Below the pieces are notes generated by a model. The model saw nothing but the letters and a program-made list of their open reading frames with translations, was not told where the DNA came from and made no database searches. From the NCBI GenBank assembly GCA_910585805.1, contig CAJUFB010000004.1:1-64000 (forward strand): a stretch of 64,000 nt of DNA. The letters run 5' to 3'. Source of the DNA: an uncultured Acetatifactor sp. Its GTDB lineage: Bacteria; Bacillota; Clostridia; Lachnospirales; Lachnospiraceae. Shown in pieces: positions 47,805 through 57,916 of the stretch (the stretch's first letter is position 1; every line of letters starts with the position of its first letter). The position numbers and the translations under genes were made by a program.

Positions 47805-47832
47805 GTTCGCCTTATGTGTAAGTAAGGCGAAC
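47805..47832. repeat. 28-bp palindrome, left copy of an inverted pair
   Basis: GTTCGCCTTA, loop TGTGTAAG, TAAGGCGAAC, followed on the plus strand by seven Ts. An exact inverted copy, loop included, lies at 48288-48315. It could act as a terminator, an operator or a recombination site. Confidence 0.85.
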
Positions 47833-48287
47833 TTTTTTTAATAACTTTAACTATTCTATACCATTTATCCGTACAATGCAAGAGGATTTTTTTCTTTTGT
47901 ATTTTTTGGCAAATTTGCTGATTTGAGATAGTTGTTTTCCTGATCATATACAGCAGAATGCTGTTTTTTGGCGGTTTTCACAGTGATCCGAGCGGTTTTA
48001 AGCCGCGACAGCTCTATCTGAAAAACGTAATTATAATTTATAGTATATTTTAAAACATATATTACTTAAAAGAAATACTAAAACGATAAAATGTAAATAA
48101 ATGAATGCAAAATAGTACTTTTCTGCGTATGACTATCTTTTCTCCCTTGTCTCATAGAGATCCAATCCCCGCGACACCGCATTTTTCCTGCATAATCCGG
48201 CTTTCATATATACGTTTTCCTGTTTCCGGTCATCTAAGTAACAACAGCGGACAATCGTACCTCCGATTCCCCCGGTCTGTCAAAAAA
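47833..48287. other. 455-bp ORF-less, AT-rich segment between exact inverted repeats
   Basis: I see no convincing gene here. It contains several TATAAT-like AT-rich stretches around 48030-48100, able to hold promoters in either direction. With its borders it has the layout of an invertible segment, but no recombinase gene is in the window. Confidence 0.5.
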
Positions 48288-48315
48288 GTTCGCCTTACTT
48301 ACACATAAGGCGAAC
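48288..48315. repeat. 28-bp palindrome, right copy of an inverted pair
   Basis: GTTCGCCTTA, loop CTTACACA, TAAGGCGAAC, with A6 before and T6 after. The loop is the reverse complement of that in the left copy, so the whole 28 bases are an exact inverted repeat. Confidence 0.85.
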
Positions 48316-48385
48316 TTTTTTGTTTCCGGCAGATTCACATCCCGGATTTTCCTAAAACCCCGGTTCCCCGGGAACTCTAATCCCT

Positions 48386-48491
48386 TAAGGAACTTCCGAA
48401 AAATAACTTGCGCAATCTGTTCAGGGCAAACCTGATAAAATCAATAAATTCCGCTATAAGCCTGCGCAAGTTATTTGGAAGCATTTCCTTA
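48386..48491. repeat. Family A foldback element, divergent copy 6
   Basis: Ends TAAGGAACTTCC and GGAAGCATTTCCTTA; the arms AATAACTTGCGCA and TGCGCAAGTTATT pair perfectly, though their sequence differs from the other copies. Confidence 0.8.
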
Positions 48492-48499
48492 CGAGCCGT

Positions 48500-48598
48500 T
48501 ATGAATAAAATAACTGATACAACTTCTTTAGAGAAAACACTGGAAATACAAGGAAAACAGCTTTATACTCGTATCAGTTATTTGCAGACACTTCCTTA
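48500..48598. repeat. Family A foldback element, copy 7 (left end shortened)
   Basis: AATAACTGATAC pairs with GTATCAGTTATT. It stands directly beside copy 6 in the same orientation. Confidence 0.75.
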
Positions 48599-48629
48599 CT
48601 TCGGACGGGCCAGTATTCCCAAATGTATC

Positions 48630-48803
48630 TTAATCCATGATACTGTAGCTCATCCACTCGTAAAGCAGCTTCGTCCCCTCCATGATCTCCGGCGGCAGAA
48701 GCGCCCTGGCCACCAGCTTCAATTCTTCCGACTCTATGTCCGTACGTCTTAAATGCGCATAATCGCCGTCGATATCCACTACTACATATTCATATCTGTT
48801 CAT
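48630..48803 (-). CDS. Small conserved-looking protein (DUF3006-like layout)
   Basis: 57 residues: MNRYEYVVVDIDGDYAHLRR and ARALLPPEIMEGTKLLYEW. The pattern of a short beta strand with DGDYA, followed by a LLPxxxxEG segment, recalls DUF3006-type small proteins, but the match is loose. GAGG lies 8 bases before the ATG. It is the gene after groEL in the same direction, beyond a strong terminator. Function unknown. Confidence 0.55.
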   Translation of the reverse strand: MNRYEYVVVDIDGDYAHLRRTDIESEELKLVARALLPPEIMEGTKLLYEWMSYSIMD

Positions 48804-48940
48804 CTTGTTCCTCTTATTCCAGTTCCGTATGTCCCCTGACAGTGCCTTTCCCGGCAGAGAATTTCCGGCCGCAAAGTGATGCGTCCGTAAATGCTCCGGG
48901 CTTTTGTCCGGGCACATACTGTTTCCAGTTCCGTATGTGT

Positions 48941-48983
48941 CGAAAACCCCGGACAGACATTCTACCTGTATCCGGGGTTTTCG
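48941..48983 (-). terminator. Rho-independent terminator of groESL
   Basis: Inverted repeat CGAAAACCCCGGA/TCCGGGGTTTTCG about 30 bases past the groEL stop. Confidence 0.85.
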
Positions 48984-49014
48984 ATTTTCGTTCTATCCAG
49001 TTATCTCGTTTTGA

Positions 49015-50778
<1,764 letters not shown>

Positions 50779-50873
50779 TAACTTATCTTGCTTCACAACT
50801 GGAAGAAACACCGCTGCGTTTCTTCCGACAACTTAGAAACCTTTGGCCTGGTGCTTTCAGGCCTTAGATTTCC

Positions 50874-51161
50874 TTAGTTGTTTATGACTGCCAGGATATC
50901 GTTCTGCTTTACTACGATGAATTCTTCCTCGTCCAGCTTCACTTCCGTTCCGGCATACTTGGAGTAGATCACGTTGTCGCCGGCCTTTACCTCCATCTTC
51001 ACTTCCTTGCCGTCCACCATGCCGCCAGGGCCTACCGCAACCACCTCTGCCTGCTGGGGCTTCTCCTTGCTCTGTCCGGGAAGGACGATGCCGGATTTGG
51101 TGGTTTCTTCAGCTACCAGCTGTTTTAATACAACTCTGTCACCCAAAGGTACTAACTTCAT
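50874..51161 (-). CDS. groES: Co-chaperonin GroES (10 kDa)
   Basis: 95 residues. The lid of the GroEL chamber: PLGDRVVLKQ at the N-terminus, mobile-loop region ETTKSGIVLPGQSKEKPQ, VVAVGPG and the C-terminal FIVVKQNDILAVI. Standard length. First gene of the operon, with GGAGG upstream of the ATG and a CIRCE operator plus promoter in front. Confidence 0.99.
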   Translation of the reverse strand: MKLVPLGDRVVLKQLVAEETTKSGIVLPGQSKEKPQQAEVVAVGPGGMVDGKEVKMEVKAGDNVIYSKYAGTEVKLDEEEFIVVKQNDILAVINN

Positions 51162-51210
51162 GATAATTGCCTCCTGTCATTTTCATTTATTTTTCTTGGA
51201 TCAATATCTG

Positions 51211-51237
51211 TTAGCACTCATTTGATACGAGTGCTAA
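51211..51237 (-). promoter_or_regulatory. CIRCE operator (HrcA binding site)
   Basis: TTAGCACTC, nine bases, GAGTGCTAA: an exact match to the CIRCE consensus, about 50 bases upstream of groES and just downstream of the predicted start of transcription. HrcA itself is not in the window. Confidence 0.97.
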
Positions 51238-51249
51238 TCACTAACACAT

Positions 51250-51278
51250 ATAATAGTTTTATATGTAAGTCTTTGCAA
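51250..51278 (-). promoter_or_regulatory. Sigma-A promoter of groESL
   Basis: Minus strand -35 TTGCAA, 17-base spacer, -10 TATTAT, placed directly upstream of CIRCE as expected for repression by HrcA. Confidence 0.8.
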
Positions 51279-51512
51279 ACATATTCACGGAAAATGAAAA
51301 AAATTTATCTCTTTTTTTCTCTTGTTTTCTCTTGTTTTCTCTCATTATCTCAATTTGTCCATGATTGGGTGATTTAATATTTATTTTAGAAATGGGTAAT
51401 TTTTCCGGGAGTTTCTGCCGATACAATAAATAAGAATTATGGTAACTGCACTATTGAAATACGCATCCAAGGAGGGATTAACGCAGCAAACGGACTTCAA
51501 ACTAATTTCAAA

Positions 51513-51734
51513 GTGTATCCTGTTCAGATGGTAACCGGCGTACGGAAACCGAAAAGAGAGAAAGACGGTTCCGGGCATCAAAATCCCCAGACCGCCAAAA
51601 CTCCCGTTTTCAACAGCGTACTTCAAAAGGCAGTGCAGGAAAATGCTCCGGAGGAATGCTACACTGTGACTTATGACAGGCAGAGCCGTCTCCAGACCTA
51701 TTATTACCGCCCGTCCAGAGAGTATACCAGGTAA
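51513..51734 (+). CDS. Small plus-strand protein of unknown function
   Basis: At least 73 residues from a GTG (start unsure), ending just before a strong terminator, which supports a real gene. The product is hydrophilic: MVTGVRKPKREKDGSG, FNSVLQKAVQENAPEE, YTVTYDRQSRLQTYYYRP. The same frame stays open and sensible upstream (INAANGLQTNFKVYPVQ), and an AAGGAGG lies at 51469, but no ATG/GTG/TTG stands at the right distance from it. So either an unusual start codon is used or the start has mutated. It is transcribed divergently from groES. I do not recognise the family. Confidence 0.5.
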   Translation: MYPVQMVTGVRKPKREKDGSGHQNPQTAKTPVFNSVLQKAVQENAPEECYTVTYDRQSRLQTYYYRPSREYTR

Positions 51735-51761
51735 CCGTTCGTTTTCTTTCCGTTTGAACGC

Positions 51762-51796
51762 AGAAAAGGCATATGCATCCCGCATATGCCTTTTCT
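51762..51796 (+). terminator. Rho-independent terminator of the small plus-strand gene
   Basis: A perfect 15-bp stem AGAAAAGGCATATGC/GCATATGCCTTTTCT with a 5-base loop; it can act in both directions. Confidence 0.85.
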
Positions 51797-51938
51797 GTAT
51801 GACCTCAGCCTGTCGGACCTTGCAGCAGGCTTCTCTTCAATATCCGCCTGCACAAGTGATCTGCCGGCTTTTCCTCACGCAGCCGCAGCTTTCTCAGAAC
51901 ACCGGACATGCTTCCGGCAGCGGCTGTTCAGATGAATC

Positions 51939-52625
51939 CTAGCACTTGATTTCCAGATACCCAAGAAGCTTGGACATATCATACTCCTCCAGCACACCCA
52001 GGTTGGAATCATAATACTTTCCGTCAAAATGAACAAGGTAATGGCAGTAGCGTCCCATCTTCTCCATCATAATACAGCATTTCGGCAATACGGCATTACG
52101 TCCCTCCGTATAGTTAATAACGTCAGAATGATCAATCCCATAGTAATTCAGGGCGGAGATCATCCGTCCCATGGTAGCCTGCCACTCTCTGCAGTCCATC
52201 ACCGTGATCACCTCAGCAATGGTAAGCCCCGCCAGCATGGCCACGCAGGCTTGTCCGCAGAGGCCGTCCTCCGGCTGAATGATGACCTGCATGCTGTCGA
52301 TCTTACGAACGGGATTCTCAAAGCTGTAAGGACTGTTCTGATCCATGCGGATCAAAGACCCGGTAATATGCAGCAGGATCTTATGTGCCACCCCCAGCTC
52401 CACGCTCACTGCGTCCGCGTCCGGAATATGGATCTCGTAATTGCCCTGAAATGCACTTTTTTCATTTTCCAGGGGCAGAAGTTCACACTCTATGATCTTG
52501 TTATCCAGAATCACCGCCGCCTGTATGACGTCGCGCTGTTTGCAGACTTCCCATACATTGAAGGGAATCCGGATCATGACGCCCTTTTCCTTCTTCTCTA
52601 CAACCGATTCAAAAAAATACCTCAT
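51939..52625 (-). CDS. DUF1905 domain joined to a C39-like papain-fold domain
   Basis: 228 residues, cytoplasmic. The N-terminal ~85 residues resemble DUF1905 (RIPFNVWEVCKQRDVIQAAV, LLPLENEKSAFQGNYEIHI). The rest resembles peptidase family C39: VIIQPEDGLCGQACVAMLAG with the candidate nucleophile in GQACVAM (about residue 127), then CHYLVHFDGKYYDSNLGVL with the candidate His and Asp/Asn. It could be a cysteine peptidase or an inactive papain-fold protein. GGAGG precedes the ATG. It stands alone between groES and the AraC regulator. Confidence 0.6.
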   Translation of the reverse strand: MRYFFESVVEKKEKGVMIRIPFNVWEVCKQRDVIQAAVILDNKIIECELLPLENEKSAFQGNYEIHIPDADAVSVELGVAHKILLHITGSLIRMDQNSPYSFENPVRKIDSMQVIIQPEDGLCGQACVAMLAGLTIAEVITVMDCREWQATMGRMISALNYYGIDHSDVINYTEGRNAVLPKCCIMMEKMGRYCHYLVHFDGKYYDSNLGVLEEYDMSKLLGYLEIKC

Positions 52626-52737
52626 TTCTTACCTCCGTCCGGGGCCTGCCCGCTTTTTGTATTTGCACCGTTTTTGTTATTGTATCAAATTCTTCCCCAT
52701 TTGAAAACACTTTTCCGATAAGTTAAAAATGTAACGA

Positions 52738-53598
52738 TCAGAGATTTTTCCTGGCCTGGGACGGGGAGATCCCATAGCGCTTCTTAAACAGCTTGCTGAA
52801 ATGATAGGCATCGTCATACCCCACCAGAGCCGCCACCTCCTGAATGCTTCCCTGATACCCGCCCTCCAGCAGCTCCCTGGCCTTCTCCAGCCGGAGATTG
52901 ATCAGATGGCGGATAGGCGTGTTTCCTGTCTCCCCCTTGAATATCCTGGAAATATAGAAGGGGCTCAGGTACATATTCTCCGCTATCTGGTCAAGGGAGA
53001 TCTTCTCGCTGTAATGATCCTCAATATAAGTGACCACCTGCTCCGCCACATATTTCTTGCTGGCGGATTCGAAAGCATAGCCTCTGGGCCGTTCCATGGG
53101 TTCGCACTGCTCTCTGATCACCAGCAGCAACAGCTGTATCAGATAGGATTTCAGCATGAAATACCGTCCCTGCCTGCGCACGGCATTTTCCGCCTCCATG
53201 GAAGTACAGAGCTTCAGCAGCCGCTGGCTCAGCTCACCGCTTGTATGGATGATACACTCTCCTCCGGGAAGCGGCATGTGATTCTCCCTGCAGCCCGATA
53301 TGCGGATATTGGAAAAACCCACAAAAAACTCCGTTGCAGGCGTATCGGCCTCGGGGCACAGCAGCGCCTGATGTTTCACGCCGGGATTGATCATGATCAG
53401 ATCTCCCTCTTTCACCGGATATATCTTATCGTTGATCCGGTATTTTCCTTCCCCGGAAAGAACATAGGCCAGTTCCAGGAAATCATGGCTTCGATATCCG
53501 GACTCCTCATTGCCCTTATGCCTGGTTCCCTTCCATATAAAAAGGAAGGTTGGATCCATCTCGTCTATGGATATCTCTGTCGTCTTCTGCTCGTCCAT
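52738..53598 (-). CDS. AraC family transcriptional regulator with cupin domain
   Basis: 286 residues. The N-terminal cupin domain (about 20-110: LELAYVLSGEGKYRINDK, PVKEGDLIMINPGVKH) probably binds a small ligand such as a sugar. The C-terminal double helix-turn-helix (about 186-286) has ISLDQIAENMYLSPFYISRIFK and the family signature VGYDDAYHFSKLFKKRYGISP. GGAGG stands 7 bases before the ATG. No adjacent sugar-use genes are visible, so the target is unclear; the DUF1905/C39-like gene immediately downstream is one candidate. Confidence 0.92.
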   Translation of the reverse strand: MDEQKTTEISIDEMDPTFLFIWKGTRHKGNEESGYRSHDFLELAYVLSGEGKYRINDKIYPVKEGDLIMINPGVKHQALLCPEADTPATEFFVGFSNIRISGCRENHMPLPGGECIIHTSGELSQRLLKLCTSMEAENAVRRQGRYFMLKSYLIQLLLLVIREQCEPMERPRGYAFESASKKYVAEQVVTYIEDHYSEKISLDQIAENMYLSPFYISRIFKGETGNTPIRHLINLRLEKARELLEGGYQGSIQEVAALVGYDDAYHFSKLFKKRYGISPSQARKNL

Positions 53599-53821
53599 AT
53601 AGCATCCTCCGCACTGTACGCCAGCGCCTCAAATGATTTTCATCCGACCGGGTCTTCCGGTCCGTTTTTGTTTATGCTATTTTACCTGTTTTTCTCCCAA
53701 AAGTAAAATGAATTTTGAAATTTATTTCCATATTTTCCGCCCTGCCCCGCAGCGGTTGCCATAAAACGCCGGACTGCCCGAAATGATTCCAGTATGAATC
53801 CATCTGTTTCAGAAGCCGCAT

Positions 53822-55186
53822 TCACTGACTCTCTCCCGACAGCACCAGATCCAGAATATGCGCCAGCGGGTCACAGGCATTCATTGCTTCCTCCACAGTA
53901 TTATTCTGGGCTCCCAGTTCGATCAGCAGACACCTGGGCTTGAGATGCATATTATAGCGATAACCCTTCAGGTATATCTTCCGGGTCAGGTTCGGATAAT
54001 ACTCCATGGCCTTGCGCTGCAGCTGAAAGGAAAACGCCAGATTTCCGTCCAGGTTCTCATTATAGAGATATGCTATGTTGCCGGTCTTCTTCGTCCTTGA
54101 GAGTCCGTTGAAAAACATAAATCTGGCAGTGGGCCTCCCGTCCAGGTCCATGACCAGATGGGTGCTTTCGGGCATTGCATCTCTATGTAGATCGATGACC
54201 ACCTCGATAGACGGATAATCGTCAAGTACCTGCGCAATATCCGACAGTGCCACCGAATAGGAATCATCCCTGGACTCCTTATCATACTGCCCCAGATGAT
54301 GAACCACATTATATCCGTAGGTATCTCTGAGAATTTCCGCCAGATGCTCCCCCACTCCCATAATGGAAGTCGTGGCATCCCCGGGAATGGAATCCGCAAA
54401 AGCTTCCTGGGAATGGGTATGGTAAATCAGTATCTGCGGTCCGTCGCCGTCCTTTGTTATACTCATATCCGTTCCCAGAAGCTTACTGACATTCAGCTGG
54501 TCACTGCCTGCCGTCGTGTTGGCATCTATGGTATAAAACTGGCTGATCAGCGTCTCGTAACTGCTCAGCGCTTCCAGATCCACCTGATTCTGCCTGGTGT
54601 GGGGAATAAATGCTGCAGGCTGCTGCACGGCCGCCGCCTCGTTCTCTGCCCGCAAAAGCTCCTGCATGGACTCCTGAGAAAGGTCTGCCTCCCCTGACGC
54701 CTGTCCCTCATCCTGTACCGGATCCGTGGAAGATATACGTTCCGCATCTTCCGATACTGCCTCCTCCGGATAAGTTCCTTCCTCCGCCTCCGCCAGCATG
54801 ATCGTGCGGAAATCTGTCCTGTCGTCTCCGTCCTCCGTCCCGTTGTCCTTTCGGTAATATCCGTAGAAAGGGAACAGGGCGGCGATCTGCTCCTGGAGAA
54901 ACAGTCCGCTTCCCCGGCCGTTTTCCATGGCAAAGGCAATCCCCGGCATAAACAGGCTGCTCAGCTCCTGTTCGGCTCCTTCCGCCAGGCTTCTCAGCAT
55001 GGCGTCTCCTATGGTATCCTGCTTTTTTACGGCATCCGGAGCTGCGGCGCTGCAGCTTTTCATAACCGCCTGCAGTCCCAGTGCCAGAAGGACCAGCAGG
55101 AGGAGACGCCCTATGGCTTTATTTACAAAAGTGTTTCCCTGAAGCAGATTTTTCCCATGGAATGACTTTTTCCCATTTACAGTAAT
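53822..55186 (-). CDS. spoIIP: Stage II sporulation protein P (SpoIIP), probable ATT start
   Basis: SpoIIP is the amidase/endopeptidase that thins septal peptidoglycan during engulfment, together with SpoIID and SpoIIM. The catalytic region holds QILIYHTHSQEAF (His pair near the start), VVIDLHRDAM and LLIELGAQNNTVEEA. From the first ATG (55063) the protein would lack its membrane anchor, but the same frame upstream encodes GRLLLLVLLALGLQAV, a good anchor. The frame has no ATG, GTG or TTG start there; an ATT at 55186 has AAAGGA 5 bases upstream and would give 454 residues. A Glu/Ser-rich linker lies between anchor and enzyme. Upstream gpr is also a spore gene. Confidence 0.88.
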   Translation of the reverse strand: MTVNGKKSFHGKNLLQGNTFVNKAIGRLLLLVLLALGLQAVMKSCSAAAPDAVKKQDTIGDAMLRSLAEGAEQELSSLFMPGIAFAMENGRGSGLFLQEQIAALFPFYGYYRKDNGTEDGDDRTDFRTIMLAEAEEGTYPEEAVSEDAERISSTDPVQDEGQASGEADLSQESMQELLRAENEAAAVQQPAAFIPHTRQNQVDLEALSSYETLISQFYTIDANTTAGSDQLNVSKLLGTDMSITKDGDGPQILIYHTHSQEAFADSIPGDATTSIMGVGEHLAEILRDTYGYNVVHHLGQYDKESRDDSYSVALSDIAQVLDDYPSIEVVIDLHRDAMPESTHLVMDLDGRPTARFMFFNGLSRTKKTGNIAYLYNENLDGNLAFSFQLQRKAMEYYPNLTRKIYLKGYRYNMHLKPRCLLIELGAQNNTVEEAMNACDPLAHILDLVLSGESQ

Positions 55187-55261
55187 ACACTTCCTTTCCT
55201 GCCGCCAGATTCCTATTCAATATATGCCGGCAGATTCGGATACATGCGGATTCCTCTCATG

Positions 55262-56239
55262 TCAGTTCATAAACGCTTCCCCGATGGCAATGTTGATGCC
55301 CTCGGACACGGTAAAGCTGACCCGCTTGATAACGGCGTCAATGTCCTTGCCCGTCATATACATATTGTTCAGTTCAGCGAAATTCAGCTTCTGTTTTTCC
55401 CTGTATCTGGCGTTAGCCGGATCTCCGTCCTCCTCCAGAAGCTTATCCAGCGCGTCTCCCACGATGGTGGCTGCATCCACCACAGTGGGAATGCCGATGG
55501 CGATCACGGGCACTCCCAGGCTCTCCATGGTCAGAGCATTCCTGTGATTGCCCACGCCGGAACCGGGCTGTATGCCGGTATTGGTGATCTGGATCGTACG
55601 GTTCAGACGCCGGGTGCTGCGGGCCGCCAGAGCGTCAATGACAATGAGTACATCCGGGGCAGTCTCCCCCACTACCCCCTTGACGATCTCCGCCGTCTCC
55701 ATTCCGGTCTTCGCCATAACCCCCGGCTCCAGAGCGCTGATCTGGTTCATTCTGTCGCAGTTATAGGCAACCTTGCCGTATTCTTTTACGATGTGCCGGG
55801 TAATGAACAGATTGTCCACCACCCGGGGACCCAGGGCATCTGCCGTCACTTCCCTGTTTCCCAGCCCTACCACCAGCACGGACTGCTCCTTATCCGCATC
55901 CGGCATCAGCTCCTGCAGCTCCTCCGCCAGCCTGGAAGAAATCTCTCTGTGATAGTCCTCATCCGGCTCCACCATGGCAGGCGCTTCCATGGTCACATAG
56001 ATTCCCACCGGCTTGCCCATGGCTCTGGCGGCATTTTTCGTATCAATCATCACCTTTGTGACGCGGATGTCATCCTCTTCATGATAGTACTCCTCCACTC
56101 TGACGCCCCGCAGCTCGCTGTCTGCCTCGCTGATGCTCTCTCTGGCCTCCAGGGCCAGGTCCGTCCTTATCTGCGGGAAATGTTCTTTTTCCATGGAATG
56201 TCCCTGTTCCATGGAATGATCTTTTTCCATACTCTGCAT
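55262..56239 (-). CDS. gpr: Germination protease GPR (spore SASP endopeptidase)
   Basis: 325 residues. A self-processing protease that degrades small acid-soluble spore proteins at germination. The pro-region ends near RTDLALEARE, which resembles its own substrate cleavage site; VVGLGNREVTADALGP, DVLIVIDALAARSTRRLN and GSGVGNHRNAL are family segments. The N-terminus has an odd repeat, MEKDHSMEQGHSMEKEH, that would be removed on activation. AGGAACA precedes the ATG. spoIIP follows in the same direction; sporulation-specific promoters were not resolved. Confidence 0.96.
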   Translation of the reverse strand: MQSMEKDHSMEQGHSMEKEHFPQIRTDLALEARESISEADSELRGVRVEEYYHEEDDIRVTKVMIDTKNAARAMGKPVGIYVTMEAPAMVEPDEDYHREISSRLAEELQELMPDADKEQSVLVVGLGNREVTADALGPRVVDNLFITRHIVKEYGKVAYNCDRMNQISALEPGVMAKTGMETAEIVKGVVGETAPDVLIVIDALAARSTRRLNRTIQITNTGIQPGSGVGNHRNALTMESLGVPVIAIGIPTVVDAATIVGDALDKLLEEDGDPANARYREKQKLNFAELNNMYMTGKDIDAVIKRVSFTVSEGINIAIGEAFMN

Positions 56240-56317
56240 TGTTCCTCACTCTCTTTCGCATTCGACTTCACTTCGTAATTTATTTTCTATTTTGTTCAAT
56301 TTTTCTCGGAATATGTC

Positions 56318-56346
56318 TTGACAAAGCTTCTATTATTTACTAAACT
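56318..56346 (+). promoter_or_regulatory. Sigma-A promoter of rpsT
   Basis: TTGACA, 17 bases, TAAACT on the plus strand, about 90 bases upstream of rpsT. The -35 is perfect. Confidence 0.75.
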
Positions 56347-56436
56347 GTCTTTATGCGTTTATCACAGTCCTCCGTGTCTGGCTGGGATAAAACAAACCAA
56401 ACATAATTTTAGTATACAATTGGAGGTGTACGAGAC

Positions 56437-56700
56437 TTGGCTAATATTAAATCCGCAAAGAAGAGAATCCTGGTAAACCGCACCAGAGCCGATAGAAACA
56501 AGGCGATCAGATCAGGTGTCAAGACTGCCATCAAAAAGGTATATGCTGCCATCGCTGCCGGCGACAAGGCTGCTGCGAAGACTGAACTGGCTGCTGCCAC
56601 CAAAGTCATCGAGATGGCCGGAAGCAAGGGCGTTTATCACAAGAACAATGTTGCCCACAAGGTTTCCCGCATCAGCAAAGCCGTAAATGAAATGGCCTGA
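56437..56700 (+). CDS. rpsT: 30S ribosomal protein S20
   Basis: 87 residues: ANIKSAKKRILVNRTRADRN at the N-terminus, a strongly basic helical protein ending VSRISKAVNEMA. It binds 16S rRNA early in small-subunit assembly. The start codon is TTG, with GGAGG 10 bases upstream; E. coli rpsT also starts at UUG, which there is tied to its autoregulation. It is one of the few plus-strand genes of the window and is divergent from gpr. It has its own promoter and terminator. Confidence 0.97.
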   Translation: MANIKSAKKRILVNRTRADRNKAIRSGVKTAIKKVYAAIAAGDKAAAKTELAAATKVIEMAGSKGVYHKNNVAHKVSRISKAVNEMA

Positions 56701-56795
56701 CCGATATCATGCAGAATCTTTCCCCGGAGAAAATTTTCCGGAAAAACGTTCTGAATGAATTATTTCTTAAAAATTTAAAAAATTGCTCACCGAAA

Positions 56796-56827
56796 AACAC
56801 CCATAACCGTCATATGGGTGTTTTTTT
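56796..56827 (+). terminator. Rho-independent terminator of rpsT
   Basis: AACACCCATA/TATGGGTGTT with a 7-base loop, followed by seven or more Ts. Confidence 0.88.
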
Positions 56828-56892
56828 GCTGAATCGATGATCTCCCGGAATCAGCCGGCAAAGTGAATGTCTCCCCACGGCCCCGTTCACGT

Positions 56893-57789
56893 TCAGTGCC
56901 TGTGGCTTCCGCCTCCATGGCTGGCCCCGCTGCTGCTGTGATGATGTCCGCCACCGCCGCTTTTGCCGCCGGAGGAACCGGAACTCTCAATCTTTCTGGT
57001 GACTACGCTCTTCCTCAGGAAGGCATCCGTCCTGTCACGCAGCTCCGGTTTGCCGCCCGCCACGTAGGCGTTCACTGCCACCGTATTTTCCGCCTTCTTC
57101 TGGGAAGAACTGCTGGCTGCATAAATAAACACTATGATGATCGGCAGGATGAACACAGTCCCCCAGGAAAACGGAAGCTTCAGGGAAGTATCCATCAGCC
57201 TGGAAACCTCTGTCACGTAAGCTCTGTATGCTTTATAGGGATCCGTGGCATAATGATCGTCCACCGCGTAAAGCACCTGATCGATATCGCCGACACTGAA
57301 TGCCCGCTCCACGCTGCCGCTGGTGGACAGATGCTCCCCGTTCTGCCCCTCATACCAATTGTGCAGAAGGAGGACTCCGTCCCCTTCAAATCCCCTGTTA
57401 TAGCCATAATGGTTCTCGTCCCAGAAATCATCTGCAATATCCTGCATATTCTGCTCCCAGCTCTGAGAACGGAGCCCATATTGTTCCATTGCTTCCGCTC
57501 CCTCCACAGACTGGCTGAAAGTCACCAGCACAATATCAATATGGCGTTTTTTCTCCGTTTCCGCTATGTATTGGCGCAGGTCCTCTTCTTCCTGATCGGT
57601 AAGTACATCCGCATAATCGTATACCCGCTCTGCCGGAGCTTCGCTGTTGGTTCTGGGAGCATCCCCGCGGAAACGGTTCGCCATCAGCATCACCACACAG
57701 AGCAGCACCAGGATCCCTGTTCCGATGAACCAAAAGCGGAAATAGTGTAAATATTGTCTTCTTGCTTCTTTTTTTATATCGTTTTCCAT
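56893..57789 (-). CDS. TPM-domain membrane protein with Gly/Ser/His-rich tail
   Basis: 298 residues. A membrane helix at ~20-38, then a TPM domain (PF04536 type) at ~55-190: VYDYADVLTDQEEEDLRQYI, DIVLVTFSQ, GFEGDGVLLLHN. A second helix (about 208-228) and a short cytoplasmic region follow, ending in a tail of Gly, Ser and His (SGGGGHHHSSSGASHGGGSH). TPM proteins are linked to membrane-protein upkeep and, in plants, photosystem repair; the His-rich tail may bind metal. The start is preceded by AGAGAAACCT. It is followed by rpsT in the opposite orientation. Confidence 0.82.
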   Translation of the reverse strand: MENDIKKEARRQYLHYFRFWFIGTGILVLLCVVMLMANRFRGDAPRTNSEAPAERVYDYADVLTDQEEEDLRQYIAETEKKRHIDIVLVTFSQSVEGAEAMEQYGLRSQSWEQNMQDIADDFWDENHYGYNRGFEGDGVLLLHNWYEGQNGEHLSTSGSVERAFSVGDIDQVLYAVDDHYATDPYKAYRAYVTEVSRLMDTSLKLPFSWGTVFILPIIIVFIYAASSSSQKKAENTVAVNAYVAGGKPELRDRTDAFLRKSVVTRKIESSGSSGGKSGGGGHHHSSSGASHGGGSHRH

Positions 57790-57916
57790 AGGTTTCTCTT
57801 CTCAATTCCGCAGCGGTATGCCGCTTTTATTCTCATTTTCTCTGTCAGGCCGACGCAGATTTACGCTCAGCTGTCTTGCCCAATATGCAAGGGTGCTTAT
57901 TCGGGCTGCAGTACTT

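Noticed and set aside
47805..47832. Simple terminator as the only explanation
   Set aside because: The hairpin with its T-run could terminate plus-strand transcripts, but none is seen there, and the exact inverted copy including the loop needs another explanation; both are kept open.
51381..51785. 134-codon minus-strand frame next to groES
   Set aside because: It covers the small plus-strand gene and its terminator and has no recognisable domain or ribosome site.
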